Notes under the pieces: model-generated
Told to the model about the DNA's origin: nothing
Seen by the model: only the letters and a program-made list of their open reading frames with translations
The model's database searches: none
Shown: positions 1-9,538 of the stretch, piece by piece
Layout of the letters: each line of letters starts with the position of its first letter
Position numbering within the stretch: the first letter of the stretch is position 1
Translations under genes and position numbers: made by a program
Assembly (NCBI RefSeq): GCF_028640845.1
Contig: NC_080546.1
Location: forward strand, 82,108,757 to 82,172,756
DNA from: Ahaetulla prasina
Taxonomy: Eukaryota; Chordata; Lepidosauria; Squamata; Colubridae
DNA: 64,000 nucleotides
Reading direction: 5' to 3'

Positions 1-372
1 TTTTATTTCCATTTTCCAACAACCTATTCAATATACAGTCTCTTATTCAACATTAGTCATTAACTTTCATTTGTTACTTATTCGGGTTTGCCCAGCTACC
101 ACTTCCTTCCTTAACAAACCTTTCCTCCTCCCTTCTCTACTTTCTTCTACTTTCTTCATCCTTCCTCTCCTTCGCTTTTCTACATCCTCTCCTCCTTCCC
201 CACTCTTCTCTTCCACCCTTTCTAACCCTCTCTCTTTCCCCTTTCTTCTTCCTCTCCTTTCCCCCTTTTCTACCTCTCTCTTTCCTACCTACTTTCTTCC
301 TTCACTCTCTCCTCTCCCTTTCCATTCCCTTCTGAAATGGCAGCTGAGCAGCCCCGATTTCATTTCAAATTA
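1..372 (-). repeat. Probable L1 3' untranslated region, left part
   Basis: The plus strand is strongly pyrimidine-rich with C/T runs, so the element would be purine-rich on the minus strand. This resembles the short L1 ends at 17203 and 24548, which have proven TSDs. It is interrupted at 372 by a TA-flanked DNA transposon, and similar sequence resumes at 718. The window begins inside it. Assignment to L1 rests on composition only. The open frame at 71-475 is low-complexity Ser/Leu/Pro/Phe and not a gene. Confidence 0.4.
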
Positions 373-717
373 CCGTATATACTCGAATATAAGCCGATCC
401 GAGTATAAGCCGAGGTCCCCAATTTTACCCCAAAAAACTGGGGTAAACTGGGGACTCGAGTTGAGGAGGAAATGAGGCAGCTAGCGGTCAGAGAAAGCCT
501 CCCTCCCTCAGCCGAGAAGGCTGGCGGCTCCCCCGCCCCGCCCTCTCACTGCACCGGCAGGGCTTCCCCGCGCTAATGCAAAGCGTCAAGTTTGCACCAT
601 CCGTATAATGTGAAAAAGAAGAAAAAAAACTCAGTATAAGCGTATATACTCGAGTATAAGACGTTTTCAGCACAAAAAACGAGCTGAAAACCCCGCCTTA
701 TACTCGAGTATATACGG
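373..717. mobile_element. Non-autonomous Tc1/mariner-like element, TA target site
   Basis: The 345-bp element has imperfect terminal inverted repeats of about 24 bp: the left end begins CCGTATATACTCGA and the right end finishes TCGAGTATATACGG. A TA dinucleotide lies on both sides (371-372 and 718-719), as expected of Tc1/mariner transposons. A further internal inverted repeat near 620-700 contains GTATATACTCGAGTATAAG-type sequence and could fold as a hairpin. No transposase frame is present. The frame at 488-673 on the minus strand is incidental. Confidence 0.65.
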
Positions 718-822
718 TATTTCTATTTCTTAATTACATATTTTCAATCATTCCTTTACATTGATCCTTCATCTCCCCCCCTCTCCCCCCTTCCCCTCCC
801 TCCCCCCTCCCACCCCCCAGGG
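718..822 (-). repeat. Probable L1 3' untranslated region, right part
   Basis: C-rich polypyrimidine sequence continues the composition of 1-372 beyond the inserted transposon. It ends where the Penelope-like remnant begins. Confidence 0.35.
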
Positions 823-1010
823 CTGTTCAGTCTTAATATAGATGGCCTCTTTGACTGATCGTTCAAACCATTAGTCATCTCTGTCCAGAAAGTGGACTTT
901 GCTGTCTTCAAAAAAATGGCTTTTTGTGTTTCAAATGCAGATGGACTGCTGAATCTTGTCCTGATGGATTTATTCCCCTAAGTTGTGTCATGTGTTTGTA
1001 AAGTGGTTGT
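823..1010 (-). pseudogene. Degraded Penelope-like element C-terminal (GIY-YIG region) remnant
   Basis: On the minus strand, translation of about 945-828 reads EDSKVHFLDRDD, then a stop, then WFERSVKEAIYIKTEQP. The pattern HF..D...IL/FLD.. followed by WFERxVKEAIYI is typical of the C-terminal tail after the GIY-YIG endonuclease of Penelope-like retroelements. The frame carries at least one stop codon and is very short, so this is a dead fragment. The adjacent palindrome (1055-1405) is probably the terminal repeat of the same element. Family assignment is from remembered motif patterns, not a search. Confidence 0.5.
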
Positions 1011-1054
1011 TTTGTTTCTCCAATGTACAGATCTGCACGTGCATTCAAGAACTA

Positions 1055-1405
1055 GACCTATGTCCCAGAGGTGCTTTTTCAGGAGCCAACTGGACTTCCT
1101 TGTTTTTTCTTTGAAGACGTTCTGCTTCTCATCCAAGAAGCTTCTTCAGCTGACTGGATGTTGGGGAATGGAAAGATTTATATTATATAAACCTCCAAGT
1201 GGCCTCAATGACTGTCTAAAAGAATGCAAACAATTAGCTGTCTGCAAGGAATATAAATCTTTCCATTCCCCACCATCAATTCCCCACTTTCCAGAGCTGA
1301 AGAAGCTTCTTGGATGAGAAGCAAAATGTATTCAAAGGAAAAACAAGAAAGTTCAGTTGTCTCCTGAAAACAAACAAACACACACCTTTGGGACAACCGT
1401 GACCT
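1055..1405. repeat. Long imperfect palindrome, probable Penelope-like terminal repeat
   Basis: Two arms of about 100 bp face each other. The left arm contains TTCTCATCCAAGAAGCTTCT (about 1118-1147); the right arm contains AGAAGCTTCTTGGATGAGAA (about 1300-1320). The outer parts (CCAGAGGTGC, left; CACCTTTGGGAC, right) and inner parts (GGGGAATGGAAAGATTTAT, left; TAAATCTTTCCATTCCCC, right) also pair. Inverted, partial terminal repeats are a known feature of Penelope-like elements, which fits the neighbouring coding remnant. Confidence 0.5.
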
Positions 1406-2335
1406 GGTGGACTGAGAATCACTAAAGCCTTTTAACTAGCCGAATCCTGTATATCTTTTGAGCCTCACAAAACCAGCCAGCTGTGGCCATCTGATGGGAC
1501 CAAGGCTTGTGAAACTGGACATGAAGAACTAGTTCGTAAACTAGGCTCGGTTTGCCAAATTAAATTCTCCACTGAGTCCACAGAGAGTTTGCAGTAATTG
1601 TCTCTGCAAAAGTTGGCAGTTCCCAACCGCTAATATCAATCAATCGCTGAATCCCAATATTGGCAGTTGTCACACCTTGAAGCTGTGTGTCAAAAGTTGC
1701 TGAAGATGCACACATCCTAGAATATCCAGAGCATTTGCTACCCAGCTCTTGTACGTTTTGAGTATATAATCTTTTTTTTTTCCAGTTACAACCGATGCAT
1801 CTAAGGCTGTTTCTGTTCTGTCAGCAGAACCCGCCATCACACATAGCTGTAGAATTTGACAGGCATCAGATAACAATTACCTCATAGTAAAATAGTTACT
1901 TAATGAAACATGAATACCTCTGTGATGTCCCACAGGGAATTATCCTTTGCAAGATGATGTGCTAGGACAAAACTGTCTAATTTGATGTGTCTTGGCTCCA
2001 TAGGGTATCTGGCATTCTCTACCTTAACTGACATTTTGATTAAAATTGTTCTAGAACTTTCCACTACCTTCTGGATGGGCCTGGAAAATGGCTTTCCTGC
2101 CAGATCTCACAGGAGACATCATTAGAGAAAGACGGTCCCATAAGTAACCTGGTCCTAAGTCATAAACAATTTTTAAATGAAACCACCAATATATCAAGAG
2201 CTTCTTGTACAATTCACTGTTCCATTAATTGGTTATAACATATGCAGTAACTGAAGCATACTTTTAATTTTCCCATGTGATCTTTTACTGGCCTGAATCT
2301 CAAAGCATGTTTTTTTTTTCTTAAAACAGTTTTTA
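1406..2335. other. No recognised feature
   Basis: AT-rich, apparently single-copy sequence. I see no sustained coding frame, no terminal repeats and no match to the other repeats in the window. Confidence 0.5.
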
Positions 2336-2456
2336 TTAAGGGATTTTACATAGATAATAAATACATTCTAAGAAAAGGGGGAAAAAGTTCAGTAGATGTA
2401 AAAAGATAGAAAAGAAAAAAGAAAAGATAAAGGAAAAAAGAAAATAGAAGAACAAA

Positions 2457-2513
<57 letters not shown>

Positions 2514-2546
2514 AAAAGAGAGATGATAAATGACAATTGAGATAAG

Positions 2547-2587
<41 letters not shown>

Positions 2588-2676
2588 GTGATAGACAGAC
2601 AGATAGATATAGATAGGTAGACAGGTAGATATATAAGAGAGATAAGAGATATGAAGAATGATAAATGATATTAGAG

Positions 2677-2756
<80 letters not shown>

Positions 2757-2811
2757 TAGATGATAGAAAAAGAGAGATGATAAATGATAATTGAGATAAG
2801 GATAAATAGAT

Positions 2812-2876
<65 letters not shown>

Positions 2877-2954
2877 GCAGACAGACAGACAGACACAGAC
2901 AGACAGATATAGATATAGATAGGTAGATAGGTAGATAGATAAGAGAGATAAGAG
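2336..2954. repeat. (GATA)n array with GACA units, Bkm-like
   Basis: Blocks of GATA up to about 90 bp are separated by recurring spacers. The spacer with GATGATAAATGACAATTGAG occurs near 2521 and, with one change, near 2776; the spacer with GAATGATAAATGATATTAGAGG occurs near 2655 and again near 3105. A GACA run lies at about 2876-2900. The recurring spacers show a higher-order duplication of mixed units, not one simple tract. The minus-strand frame translating to SIYLSIYL repeats is a product of the microsatellite. Confidence 0.9.
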
Positions 2955-3091
2955 CAGTGGTGGGATTCAGCCAGTTCGCACCACTTTGGGAGAACCGGTT
3001 GTTAACATTCTGAGCAGTTTGGTGAACTGGTTGTTGGAAGAAATCATTAGGGCAGAGAACCGGTTGTTAAATTATTTAAATCCCACCACTG
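2955..3091. mobile_element. Miniature hAT-type element (137 bp) inside the GATA array
   Basis: Ends are CAGTGGTGGGATTCAGCC (left) and AAATCCCACCACTG (right), which are inverted repeats of each other. The flanks are a perfect 8-bp TSD, GATAAGAG, at 2947-2954 and 3092-3099. The interior has AACCGGTTGTTAA motifs shared with other elements in this window. An 8-bp TSD with CAG...CTG ends is diagnostic of the hAT superfamily. No coding capacity. Confidence 0.9.
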
Positions 3092-3127
3092 GATAAGAGT
3101 TATAAGGAATGATAAATGATGTTAGAG

Positions 3128-3169
<42 letters not shown>

Positions 3170-3172
3170 GAA
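3092..3172. repeat. Continuation of (GATA)n array
   Basis: Same spacer and GATA units as 2336-2954, resuming directly after the inserted hAT element. Confidence 0.85.
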
Positions 3173-4059
3173 AGAGGTAACTTCCAATCTTCCTTTCAAC
3201 AATTGCTCAATGCATACAGTTCTAATCGAACGTCTCTAAGATTTCATCATAATGTCTTCTTTCTATAATTTATTCTTTCTCACAAAACCATTTTCTCTCT
3301 TATGCAGAAAGCCCCTAATGTAACAAACACAGAGATGTATTTAATTTTTAACCCCCTTTCTAAAAATTCATTTCGCCCAATTAATTATTTGAATTCTAGC
3401 ACTCCAATTTGGTATCGTTAGCCCTGTGCTCTCATGCATCCTAATAACGCCATGTTGCCACTTGACTTGTGGGATTTGGAAATGAGATACTCGTGAAAGG
3501 ATGGGTGACGTATGACCTCTTTGGGAAAGGAAAGCAATTCAGATGATTTCCCCATGGTGTCCTTTGAAGGAAAGTGTCAGAGAGGTGATTCAGCAAAGAC
3601 ATAAATAACTCTCCTAAATGTGCATTATTTTCTGTGTAATTCTGTGTAGATTAAATATGAATTACCCAGCCGGCGTTTGGCATGAGTAATACAGTTAAAT
3701 AATGTATATATAGTTACATAATGAGTTTATGATACTTGGGAACATAACAACCTCACAGAAGTAGGTTGAGCTGAGAAAGAGTGACTGACCCAAAATCATC
3801 CAGGGAGTATAATGGCATGTGAAAAAGAACAGCTTTTGGGAGAACAGCTAAAGAGATGCTGCCAAAGGAATGGTCCGATAAGAGACAACACAAATCGCGC
3901 CTAAATAGCGAGTGGTTCAGAAGACACTCTCCCTAGTTTCTCAAGCTGTAAAGGAGACAGGGATGGAATTGTACTTTCAGAGTCGCAAGGTTCAGACAAT
4001 ATAAACTTAACCATAGTTTCAGATGGGAAACTGTAGCCATCCTAGACTAAGTCAAATCC
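3173..4059. other. Mostly unrecognised; weak tRNA-SINE fragment at about 3735-3825
   Basis: AT-rich sequence without a coding frame. Near 3755-3815 the order CCTCACAG, AGGTTGAGCTGAGAAAGAG, TGACCCAAAATCATCCAG resembles the body of the squamate tRNA-derived SINE also seen at 35195-36010. The remainder matches nothing I recognise. Confidence 0.4.
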
Positions 4060-4067
4060 AAAAACAC

Positions 4068-4294
4068 CAGGAGTGAAATCCAGCAGGTTCTGACAGGTTC
4101 TGACAGGTTCTGGAGAACCGGTAGCAGAAATTTTGAGTAGTTCGGAGAACCGGCAAATGCCACCTCTAGCCCAGAGTGGGGTGGGAATGGGGATTTTGCA
4201 ATATCCTTCCCCTGCCACCACCCACCAAGCCACACCACGCCCACCAAGCCACACCCACAGAACCAGTAGTAAAAAAAATTGGATTTCACCACTG
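4068..4294 (+). mobile_element. Non-autonomous hAT-type element, GAAATCC family (227 bp)
   Basis: Left end CAGGAGTGAAATCCAGCAGG, right end TGGATTTCACCACTG. A perfect 8-bp TSD AAAAACAC lies at 4060-4067 and 4295-4302. The interior has subterminal AACCGG motifs and a core containing GGGATTTTGCAATATCCTTC. The same family recurs at 16540, 17151, 24914 and, inverted, at 26004. The frames overlapping it are incidental. Confidence 0.9.
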
Positions 4295-4302
4295 AAAAAC
4301 AC

Positions 4303-4515
4303 TATCAAATTTCTGGAGGCCTGGCATTTGATAAATTGGCCATCAACAGACACAGGGACATAAACAACTTCTACATACTGTGCAAAAGAGACAACCAACC
4401 AGTCAAAAAAATAACAAAAAATAATCAAAACACCTGCCCACCACAGCAATCAACCCCCTGATGAGCAGAGATTAACTTCAAGATTAACATCAGACCAACA
4501 AGCAAGAAGTAAACA
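4303..4515 (+). other. Unresolved, possibly Penelope-like 3' sequence
   Basis: This stretch could be the outer part of an older element later broken by insertions, because segments at 5401-5503 and 5887-6050 read like a continuing Penelope-like 3' region. The link is weak and no clear domain is visible. Confidence 0.25.
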
Positions 4516-4590
4516 ATATAGAATAGAATAGAATAGAATAGAATAGAATAGAATAGAATAGAATAGAATAGAATAGAATAGAATAGAATA
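4516..4590. repeat. (GAATA)n microsatellite, left half
   Basis: About 15 units of the pentamer. The tract is split by the solo LTR at 4591-5167, resumes at 5168, and leads directly into LINE 3' untranslated sequence at 5239. Confidence 0.95.
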
Positions 4591-5167
4591 TGTTGTGTCT
4601 TGTCTGCTCTCACCGCAGCCGGGGCCTTCTTATCTGCTCCCGAACACGGAGGAATGTATGCCTCCCGGCCCCAGTTCTGGCTCCATGCCCAGACAAGCTG
4701 CAGAGGAGGGGGCACCTCCCGGTCCCAGCCCTGGCTCCATGCCCAAGCAGGCTGCAGAGGAGGGAGCATCCCCCGGCCCCAACCCTGGCTCCATGCCCAG
4801 GCAAACGGAGCAGCTAGACCCCTCCCCCTCCTCCACAGCATGTGAGCCTGAGGAAAGTTTACTTCCAACAACAGCTGATTGGAGTGACCCTCGCATCAGA
4901 AGATTGGATAGGTGGAGGCAACAGAAGGAAGGGAGGGGCAGGCCTTAATGAGTGCTGAGTCATGGAGCCATACCCCATGGCCTATATAAAGGAGCTGCTT
5001 TCTGGCAGTCTCTGAGTCAGGCAAAGTCAAACTTATCTTGCTGAAGTCACTTACTGGTCTCCTGCCTGCTCTGAGGTCTTTGCTAGGACTTTGGGCAGAG
5101 CTGCAGAGGCAAGCCTGATTCGGATTTCCCTGACCCGGCCGTCAGCGGAGGAGTGTGGGACACGACA
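4591..5167 (+). mobile_element. Solo LTR, family A (577 bp)
   Basis: Begins TGTTGTGTCTTG and ends GGACACGACA. A perfect 5-bp TSD, GAATA, lies at 4586-4590 and 5168-5172, so it inserted into the pentamer microsatellite. A TATATAAA box at about 4983 marks the probable promoter. Upstream of it, a frame open from the first LTR bases to 4948 contains SPQPGPS, repeated PGPSxGSMP motifs and an RRQQKEGRGRP-type end. A 5-bp TSD fits Ty3/Gypsy and some endogenous-retrovirus groups; no internal region is present to decide. Confidence 0.85.
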
Positions 5168-5400
5168 GAATAGAGTAGAATAGAATAGAATAGAATAGAA
5201 TAGAATAGAATAGAATAGAATAAAATAGAATAGAATAGAATTTTTTATTGGCCAAGTGTGACTGGACACAAGGAATTTGTCTTGGTGCATACGCTCTCAG
5301 TGTACATAAAAGAAAAGATACATTCACCAACAATCATAAGGTACAACACTTAATGATAGTCCTAGGGTACAAAGAAGCAATATCAATATCAATATATTTA
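5168..5400 (-). mobile_element. (GAATA)n right half plus LINE 3' untranslated end
   Basis: The pentamer runs to about 5238 with a few variants, then TTTTTTATTGGCCAAGTGTG begins the reverse complement of a LINE 3' end. The same end occurs at 12223, 54662, 60479 and 63448, where two copies continue into reverse-transcriptase coding sequence. The order microsatellite-LINE end is the same each time, so the microsatellite is the element's tail. Confidence 0.8.
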
Positions 5401-5503
5401 TAAATATATACCAATCAAGGAACTGCCAAACAAGGTAACAGTAAGCAGACCAACCGAAGAACCTCCAAGACTACTTCTTACCAACACTGACAAGCCACTA
5501 GAA
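5401..5503 (+). other. Possible Penelope-like 3' fragment
   Basis: Sequence around 5460-5503 appears to continue beyond the hAT insertion at 5887, giving one older block broken by the newer element. Family assignment is weak. Confidence 0.3.
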
Positions 5504-5886
5504 CCGTGATGGCGAAACTATGGTGCGCATGCCACAGGTGGCCTACAGAGCCCTCTCTGTGGGCACGTGCGCTGTCGCCAGCTACTATTCTGATTTTGAG
5601 ACAGCTGGTCTTCATGGGCTCTGGAAAATGGCCTGAAAAATGCACCCAAAGTAGGCTGTTTTCTGGGCCATTTGGAGGGGGGGCTGTTTTCTGCGCCATT
5701 TTCAGTCATTTTTGGCCTGTAAATGGACTGAAAACTGACCATGGCATGAAGAACAGCCTGAAAAATGGCCGAAAACGCGCAAAAAACAGGCATGCACACG
5801 CCGGCCAGCTGGTTTTCAGGTTTCCAGCATTCTGGCGCACACGTGCTTGCATGTGCATTCAAGTTTGAAAAGGTTTGCCATCACTG
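5504..5886 (+). mobile_element. Non-autonomous hAT-type element, GTGATGGC family (383 bp)
   Basis: Left end CCGTGATGGCGAAACT, right end AGGTTTGCCATCACTG. Perfect 8-bp TSD CACTAGAA at 5496-5503 and 5887-5894. The interior is GC-rich with CATGCCACAGGTGGC-type motifs. Relatives are at 9539-10121 and 57692-58082. Frames on both strands here are incidental. Confidence 0.88.
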
Positions 5887-6094
5887 CACTAGAATATAAA
5901 CTGAGTGAAAACCTCCCTCCCGACTAGGCACTGATGATGTCGCCAAGTTTGAGTAACGAAATGTCTGTAAGAAAACCACCAGAGCTCAGAGACCACCAAG
6001 CATCCCTCATCTCAACCCATTTCAACTCTTTTATCAATATACAATAGCTTTAAAAAAGAGTAGAACTTGTTCATTTAGCTGGGATTCCTGGTTT
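5887..6094 (+). other. Possible Penelope-like 3' fragment
   Basis: Contains GCACTGATGATGTCGCC followed by AACGAAATGTCTGTAAG, a pattern I associate with 3' ends of Penelope-like elements in fishes and squamates. Ends at the solo LTR TSD (GGTTT, 6090-6094). Low certainty. Confidence 0.3.
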
Positions 6095-6621
6095 TGTTGT
6101 GTCCCACTCCTCCGCTGACGGCCGGGTCAGGGAAATCCGAATCAGGCGTGCCCCTGCAGCTCTGCCAAAGTCCTAGCAAAGTCCTCAGGGCAGGCAGGAG
6201 ACCAGCAAGTGACTTCAGCAAGATATGTTTAGACTTTGCCTGACTCAGAGAATGCCAGAAAGCAGGTCCTTTATATAGGCCATGGGGTGTGGCTCCATGA
6301 CTCAGCACTTATCCAGGCCTGCCCCTCCCTTCCTTCTGTTGCCTCCGTCTATCAAGTCTTCTGACGCGAGGGTCATTCCAGTCTGCAGCTGTTGGCAATT
6401 GACCTCCCTCAGGCTTACATGCTGTGGAGGAGGGGGAGGGGTCTAGTTACTCCGTTTGCCTGGGCATGGAGCCAGAGCTGGGGGCTGGAGATACTTCCTC
6501 CTCTTTAGCCTGTCTGGGCATGGAGCCAGGGCTTGGGCCGGGAGGCATACTAGGACATTCCTCCGTGTTTGGAAGCAGATAAGAAGGCCCCGGCTGTGGT
6601 GAGATCGGACGAGACACAACA
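6095..6621 (-). mobile_element. Solo LTR, family A (527 bp)
   Basis: On the minus strand it begins TGTTGTGTCTCGTCC and ends GTGGGACACAACA. Perfect 5-bp TSD GGTTT at 6090-6094 and 6622-6626. The TATA box is about 6270 (reverse complement). Its U3 frame starts like the other copies (SPQPGPS, PGPSPGSMPRQ) but a stop near 6447 shortens it. Confidence 0.85.
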
Positions 6622-7205
6622 GGTTTAGCCTCCCAGGTATGACAGGGAACTTCTATGATTAATGGTAATGGATTAACTCGTGGCTCCCATATAACACCTC
6701 TCCTGCGCAAGCTGCACTGGCTGCCTGTGGTCTTCCAGGTGCACTTCAAGGTACTGGTTACCACCTTTAAAGCGCTCCATGGCATAGGACCCGGATATTT
6801 ACGGGACCGCCTACTGCCACAAGCAGCCTCCCACCGGCCTGTGCGCTCCCACAGGGAGGGCCTCCTTGGGGTACCGTCGGTGAAACAATGTCGCTTGGCG
6901 ACCCCCAGGGGTAGGGCCTTCTCTGTGGGGGCTCCTGCCCTCTGGAATGAGCTGCCTCCGGAGCTTCGCCAACTCCCCGACCTTCGGACTTTCCGCCGTG
7001 AACTGAAGACTCTTTTATTCCGTTGAGCTGGGCTAGCCTGATTAAGTAATTTTAAATGGGGTTTTAGTTTTTATAGTACTTAGTTTTAAATTTGGCCGCT
7101 ATTTATATAAATTTTTAGTCTTGTTTTTATTGTATATTTATTGTATTTTAAATTGGCTGTTAACCGCCCTGAGTCCTTCGGGAGAAGGGCGGTATACAAA
7201 TGCAA

Positions 7206-7268
<63 letters not shown>

Positions 7269-7271
7269 ATA
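6622..7271 (+). mobile_element. 5'-truncated L2-like LINE, 3' end with (AAAT)n tail
   Basis: The C-terminal ORF2 segment (6655-7026) is followed by an untranslated end containing CGCCCTGAGTCCTTCGGGAG and AGGGCGGTATACAAATGC, then an AAATAAAT tail of about 70 bp. A second, older copy of the same 3' end follows at 7276-7352. A solo LTR cuts its left side. Confidence 0.75.
6655..7026 (+). CDS. L2-like LINE ORF2, C-terminal fragment
   Basis: An open frame of 123 codons covers only the C-terminal tail after the reverse transcriptase. It contains LHWLPVVFQVHFKVL, TFKALHG.GPGYL, AFSVGAPALWNELP and a final FRRELKTLLFR, the usual order in L2/CR1-group LINEs. The endonuclease and reverse transcriptase are absent, so it cannot act alone. 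The 5' boundary is set by truncation, not by a real start codon. A minus-strand copy of the same domain is at 22997-23491. Group assignment is from motif order. Confidence 0.75.
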   Translation: MINGNGLTRGSHITPLLRKLHWLPVVFQVHFKVLVTTFKALHGIGPGYLRDRLLPQAASHRPVRSHREGLLGVPSVKQCRLATPRGRAFSVGAPALWNELPPELRQLPDLRTFRRELKTLLFR

Positions 7272-7275
7272 CTTA

Positions 7276-7352
7276 TTGTGGTTTTATCTGGCTGTAAACT
7301 GCCCTGAGTCCTTCGGGAGAAGGGCGGTATAGAAATTAAATTATTATTATTA
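7276..7352 (+). repeat. Second L2-like LINE 3' end fragment with (TTA)n
   Basis: Repeats the CCCTGAGTCCTTCGGGAGA and AGGGCGGTATAGAAAT end directly after the first element, finishing in a short ATT-rich tail. Confidence 0.7.
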
Positions 7353-7467
7353 TTAATGGGAAATTTAGACCTGAGTCTTCCTAGGTACCGCGTCCAACAC
7401 CTTCACCCAGGCATTCTCAAACTTTGTGATACTCTGACATCCTAAACTCTTACGTTTAGGGTTAGGG

Positions 7468-8052
7468 TTTTGTGACCCAGGCCCAGATAGGTAGTAGGAA
7501 ACTCAGTCAGTGTAAAAACAAATTTACTTTATTAGAACAGCTGAGAATTATTTCATTCTCAGCATAGTTCAACTAAACTAAAGCAAATTCCTCCCAACAC
7601 AATTCCTCAGCCCTATCACCAACCTTGGTCCAATTAGGCAAACTGCCAAAGGCCTTTCTTGGCAAAAGTTCAGAAGTCACTGATATGAAACAAATGTAAC
7701 AAGACAAAGCTATCAATGTTGTTTTCCAGCAAAGAACCAAATGCTGTTGCTGGTCTTTTAAGCCTTATCATCTCTTGGTCCTCTTTGCTTGAGCTGCTCT
7801 TGCCTTCTGGTAGCTCTTCTCATGCATGCATTAGGAACAGGCTCCTCCTGTTCCTTTGCCTCACTACTGTCAGCCTCTGGAGGCTCCGGAGTCCACACAT
7901 CACTCCCTGATGGCCCTGGTCCCACCTTTTCCTCCGATGCAGAGCCCTCATCCGGGCCTTCCCCAGCCTCCAGGACTGGCCCATGTTCTTCCTCAGCCTC
8001 ATCGCTGTCTGACTCCATTGCCAGCTCCGCAGGCTGCTGGTGGACCACAATG
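7468..8052 (-). mobile_element. Solo LTR, family B (585 bp)
   Basis: Flanked by a perfect 5-bp TSD, TAGGG (7463-7467 and 8053-8057). Terminal bases have drifted from the usual TGTTGTG...CACAACA. The minus strand carries a frame open from near the LTR start (8048 to 7758) with HQQPAELAMESDSDEAE, PGPSGS and a basic RRQEQLKQRG-type end. Other family B copies are at 27317, 30119, 41216, 41959 and 59726. Confidence 0.85.
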
Positions 8053-8326
8053 TAGGGATTGGGCCATTTTATCTACAAAAGATCTTCAGCTCCAGGGTGA
8101 TCAGATTAGCCCTCATTCAAGATCCAAACCAGGACAAAGCCATTAAGCCAGAATAGGAATTGCCCAAAGCCCCTTCATTACATCACCCAGCAAGATTCAA
8201 CCAAGCCTGGGACTCAAGACAACCTACAAAGTTATCCCTGCATGGCCCCATGGGAGTCTGATAACCAATCAGAATATATTTGTTACACAGGAACAGGAAG
8301 CTCCAAGGTGGGGTCCAACAGTGTCT
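8053..8326. other. No recognised feature
   Basis: About 270 bp between the LTR and the SINE, without a coding frame or terminal repeats. CCAATCAG near 8268 is CCAAT-like, but nothing else supports a promoter. Confidence 0.4.
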
Positions 8327-8591
8327 ATTTTATTTTTTAATTTGAATTTATGTCCCGCCCTTCTCCGAAGACTCAGGGCGGCTTACACTGTGTTAAGCAA
8401 TAGTCTTCATCCATTTGTATATTATATACAAAGTCAACTTTATTGCCCCCAACAATCTGGGTCCTCATTTTACCTACCTTATAAAGGATGGAAGGCTGAG
8501 TCAACCTTGGGCCTGGTGGGACTAGAACCTGCAGTAATTGCAAGCCGCTGCGTTAATAACAGACAGACTTAGTCTGCTGAGCCACAGAGGC
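8327..8591 (-). mobile_element. tRNA-derived SINE with L2-like tail (family S1)
   Basis: Read on the minus strand: a tRNA-like head, a box-B-like GGTTCTAGTCCCACC, a body with GGCCCAAGGTTGACTCAGCC and ACCCAGATTGTTGGGGGCAA, then a 3' end GCCCTGAGTCTTCGGAGAAG close to the L2-like LINE ends at 7150 and 22800. The shared tail suggests it is mobilised by that LINE. Confidence 0.8.
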
Positions 8592-8678
8592 CCTTATAAA
8601 GTCTATAAATCTCTCTCTCACCCCCCCCCCATGTGCTCAGTTGCCCAGGACCTCAAACCGTGTTGTCCTGTCCACCAT

Positions 8679-8680
<2 letters not shown>

Positions 8681-8738
<58 letters not shown>

Positions 8739-8740
8739 AT
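8681..8740. repeat. (AAAT)n microsatellite
   Basis: About 15 uninterrupted AAAT units. The minus-strand frame giving LFIYLFIYLF is a product of the repeat. Confidence 0.95.
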
Positions 8741-9370
8741 CTTTCCTAGCAGTCTCCATGTTTCCAGTGTCTTTCTCCCCACTTGGAACTGAACCCAGAT
8801 GGACATTTCTTCCAACAGTCTCTCATTCTTCGGTCCCGAATTTAGGAAAAAAAGGATAATTTCCTAGGAAAAGCCTTTTTGAACTGGTAATTTATGTTGT
8901 TTCTACAGGGGATTCTGTCACAGCTTCTATTGCTCTCAAGCTACACGTTGTAAATTTAGCAGCAAATTGAATCAGGATCTTGGCAGCGTTAATGGCTCCG
9001 CTCCCTTCATGAGGGTTACAATTAATGGGGGACACACCAAATTTGTGAGAGAAATGAAAGCTGAAACTACAGCTAAGTGAGTTCTAATCGTCCTAAGCAG
9101 AACAATGTTTTAAAGAATCTGCAATGTAATTAAGAATTATCACCGCTTGACTGGCTGCAGGTAATTGTTTCCTTTTCCCCTGGCAGAACGGAGGCAAAAA
9201 TGCAGCCTACAATAAATTACATCTGCTTGCCCATTTTGTTTCAGGACAGTGGCATTTGTGAATATTTCAGCAATGGAAAGTTAGAGCACACCACACAATG
9301 GATTTTTATCAGGTTGGGGTCATCCTTAACTATATGCGTTCCACAATGAGCTTCTTGTACTACAAAGGGT
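8741..9370. other. No recognised feature
   Basis: Moderately AT-rich sequence, apparently unique. No credible coding frame; it ends at the degraded CR1 segment. Confidence 0.45.
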
Positions 9371-9538
9371 TTCCTGAAGCAGAAAAAAAGATCCAACCTA
9401 GAAGTAAGGAGAAATTTTCAGATGGTTACAACAATTCACCAGTGGAATGGATTGTTTTCAGAAGTTATGGGTGCTCCACCACTGGTTTTTTTTTTTAAAC
9501 GAAGAGATTGGATTTACCAATTGTGTGAAATGGTAGAG
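9371..9538 (+). pseudogene. Degraded CR1 LINE C-terminus, left part
   Basis: Sequence around 9405-9485 aligns by eye with the intact CR1 tail at 31830-31915, including AAGGAGAAATTT, CCAGTGGAATGG and GTGCTCCACCACTGG. It is interrupted at 9539 by a hAT element and resumes at 10122. Confidence 0.65.

Noticed and set aside
5506..5868. 120-codon frame in a GC-rich hAT element
   Set aside because: It covers a non-coding hAT interior, has opposing frames of similar length and no domain.
6075..6308. Minus-strand frame across the LTR and its flank
   Set aside because: It reads through the LTR's R/U5 region and across the TSD into unrelated sequence.
7455..7470. Telomere-like TTTAGGGTTAGGGTTTT
   Set aside because: Only two units, at an LTR edge; the CCCTAACC pieces in the M2 elements are likewise single or double units. 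No telomeric array.
9298..9498. 66-codon plus-strand frame
   Set aside because: It runs into a degraded CR1 tail in the wrong phase.
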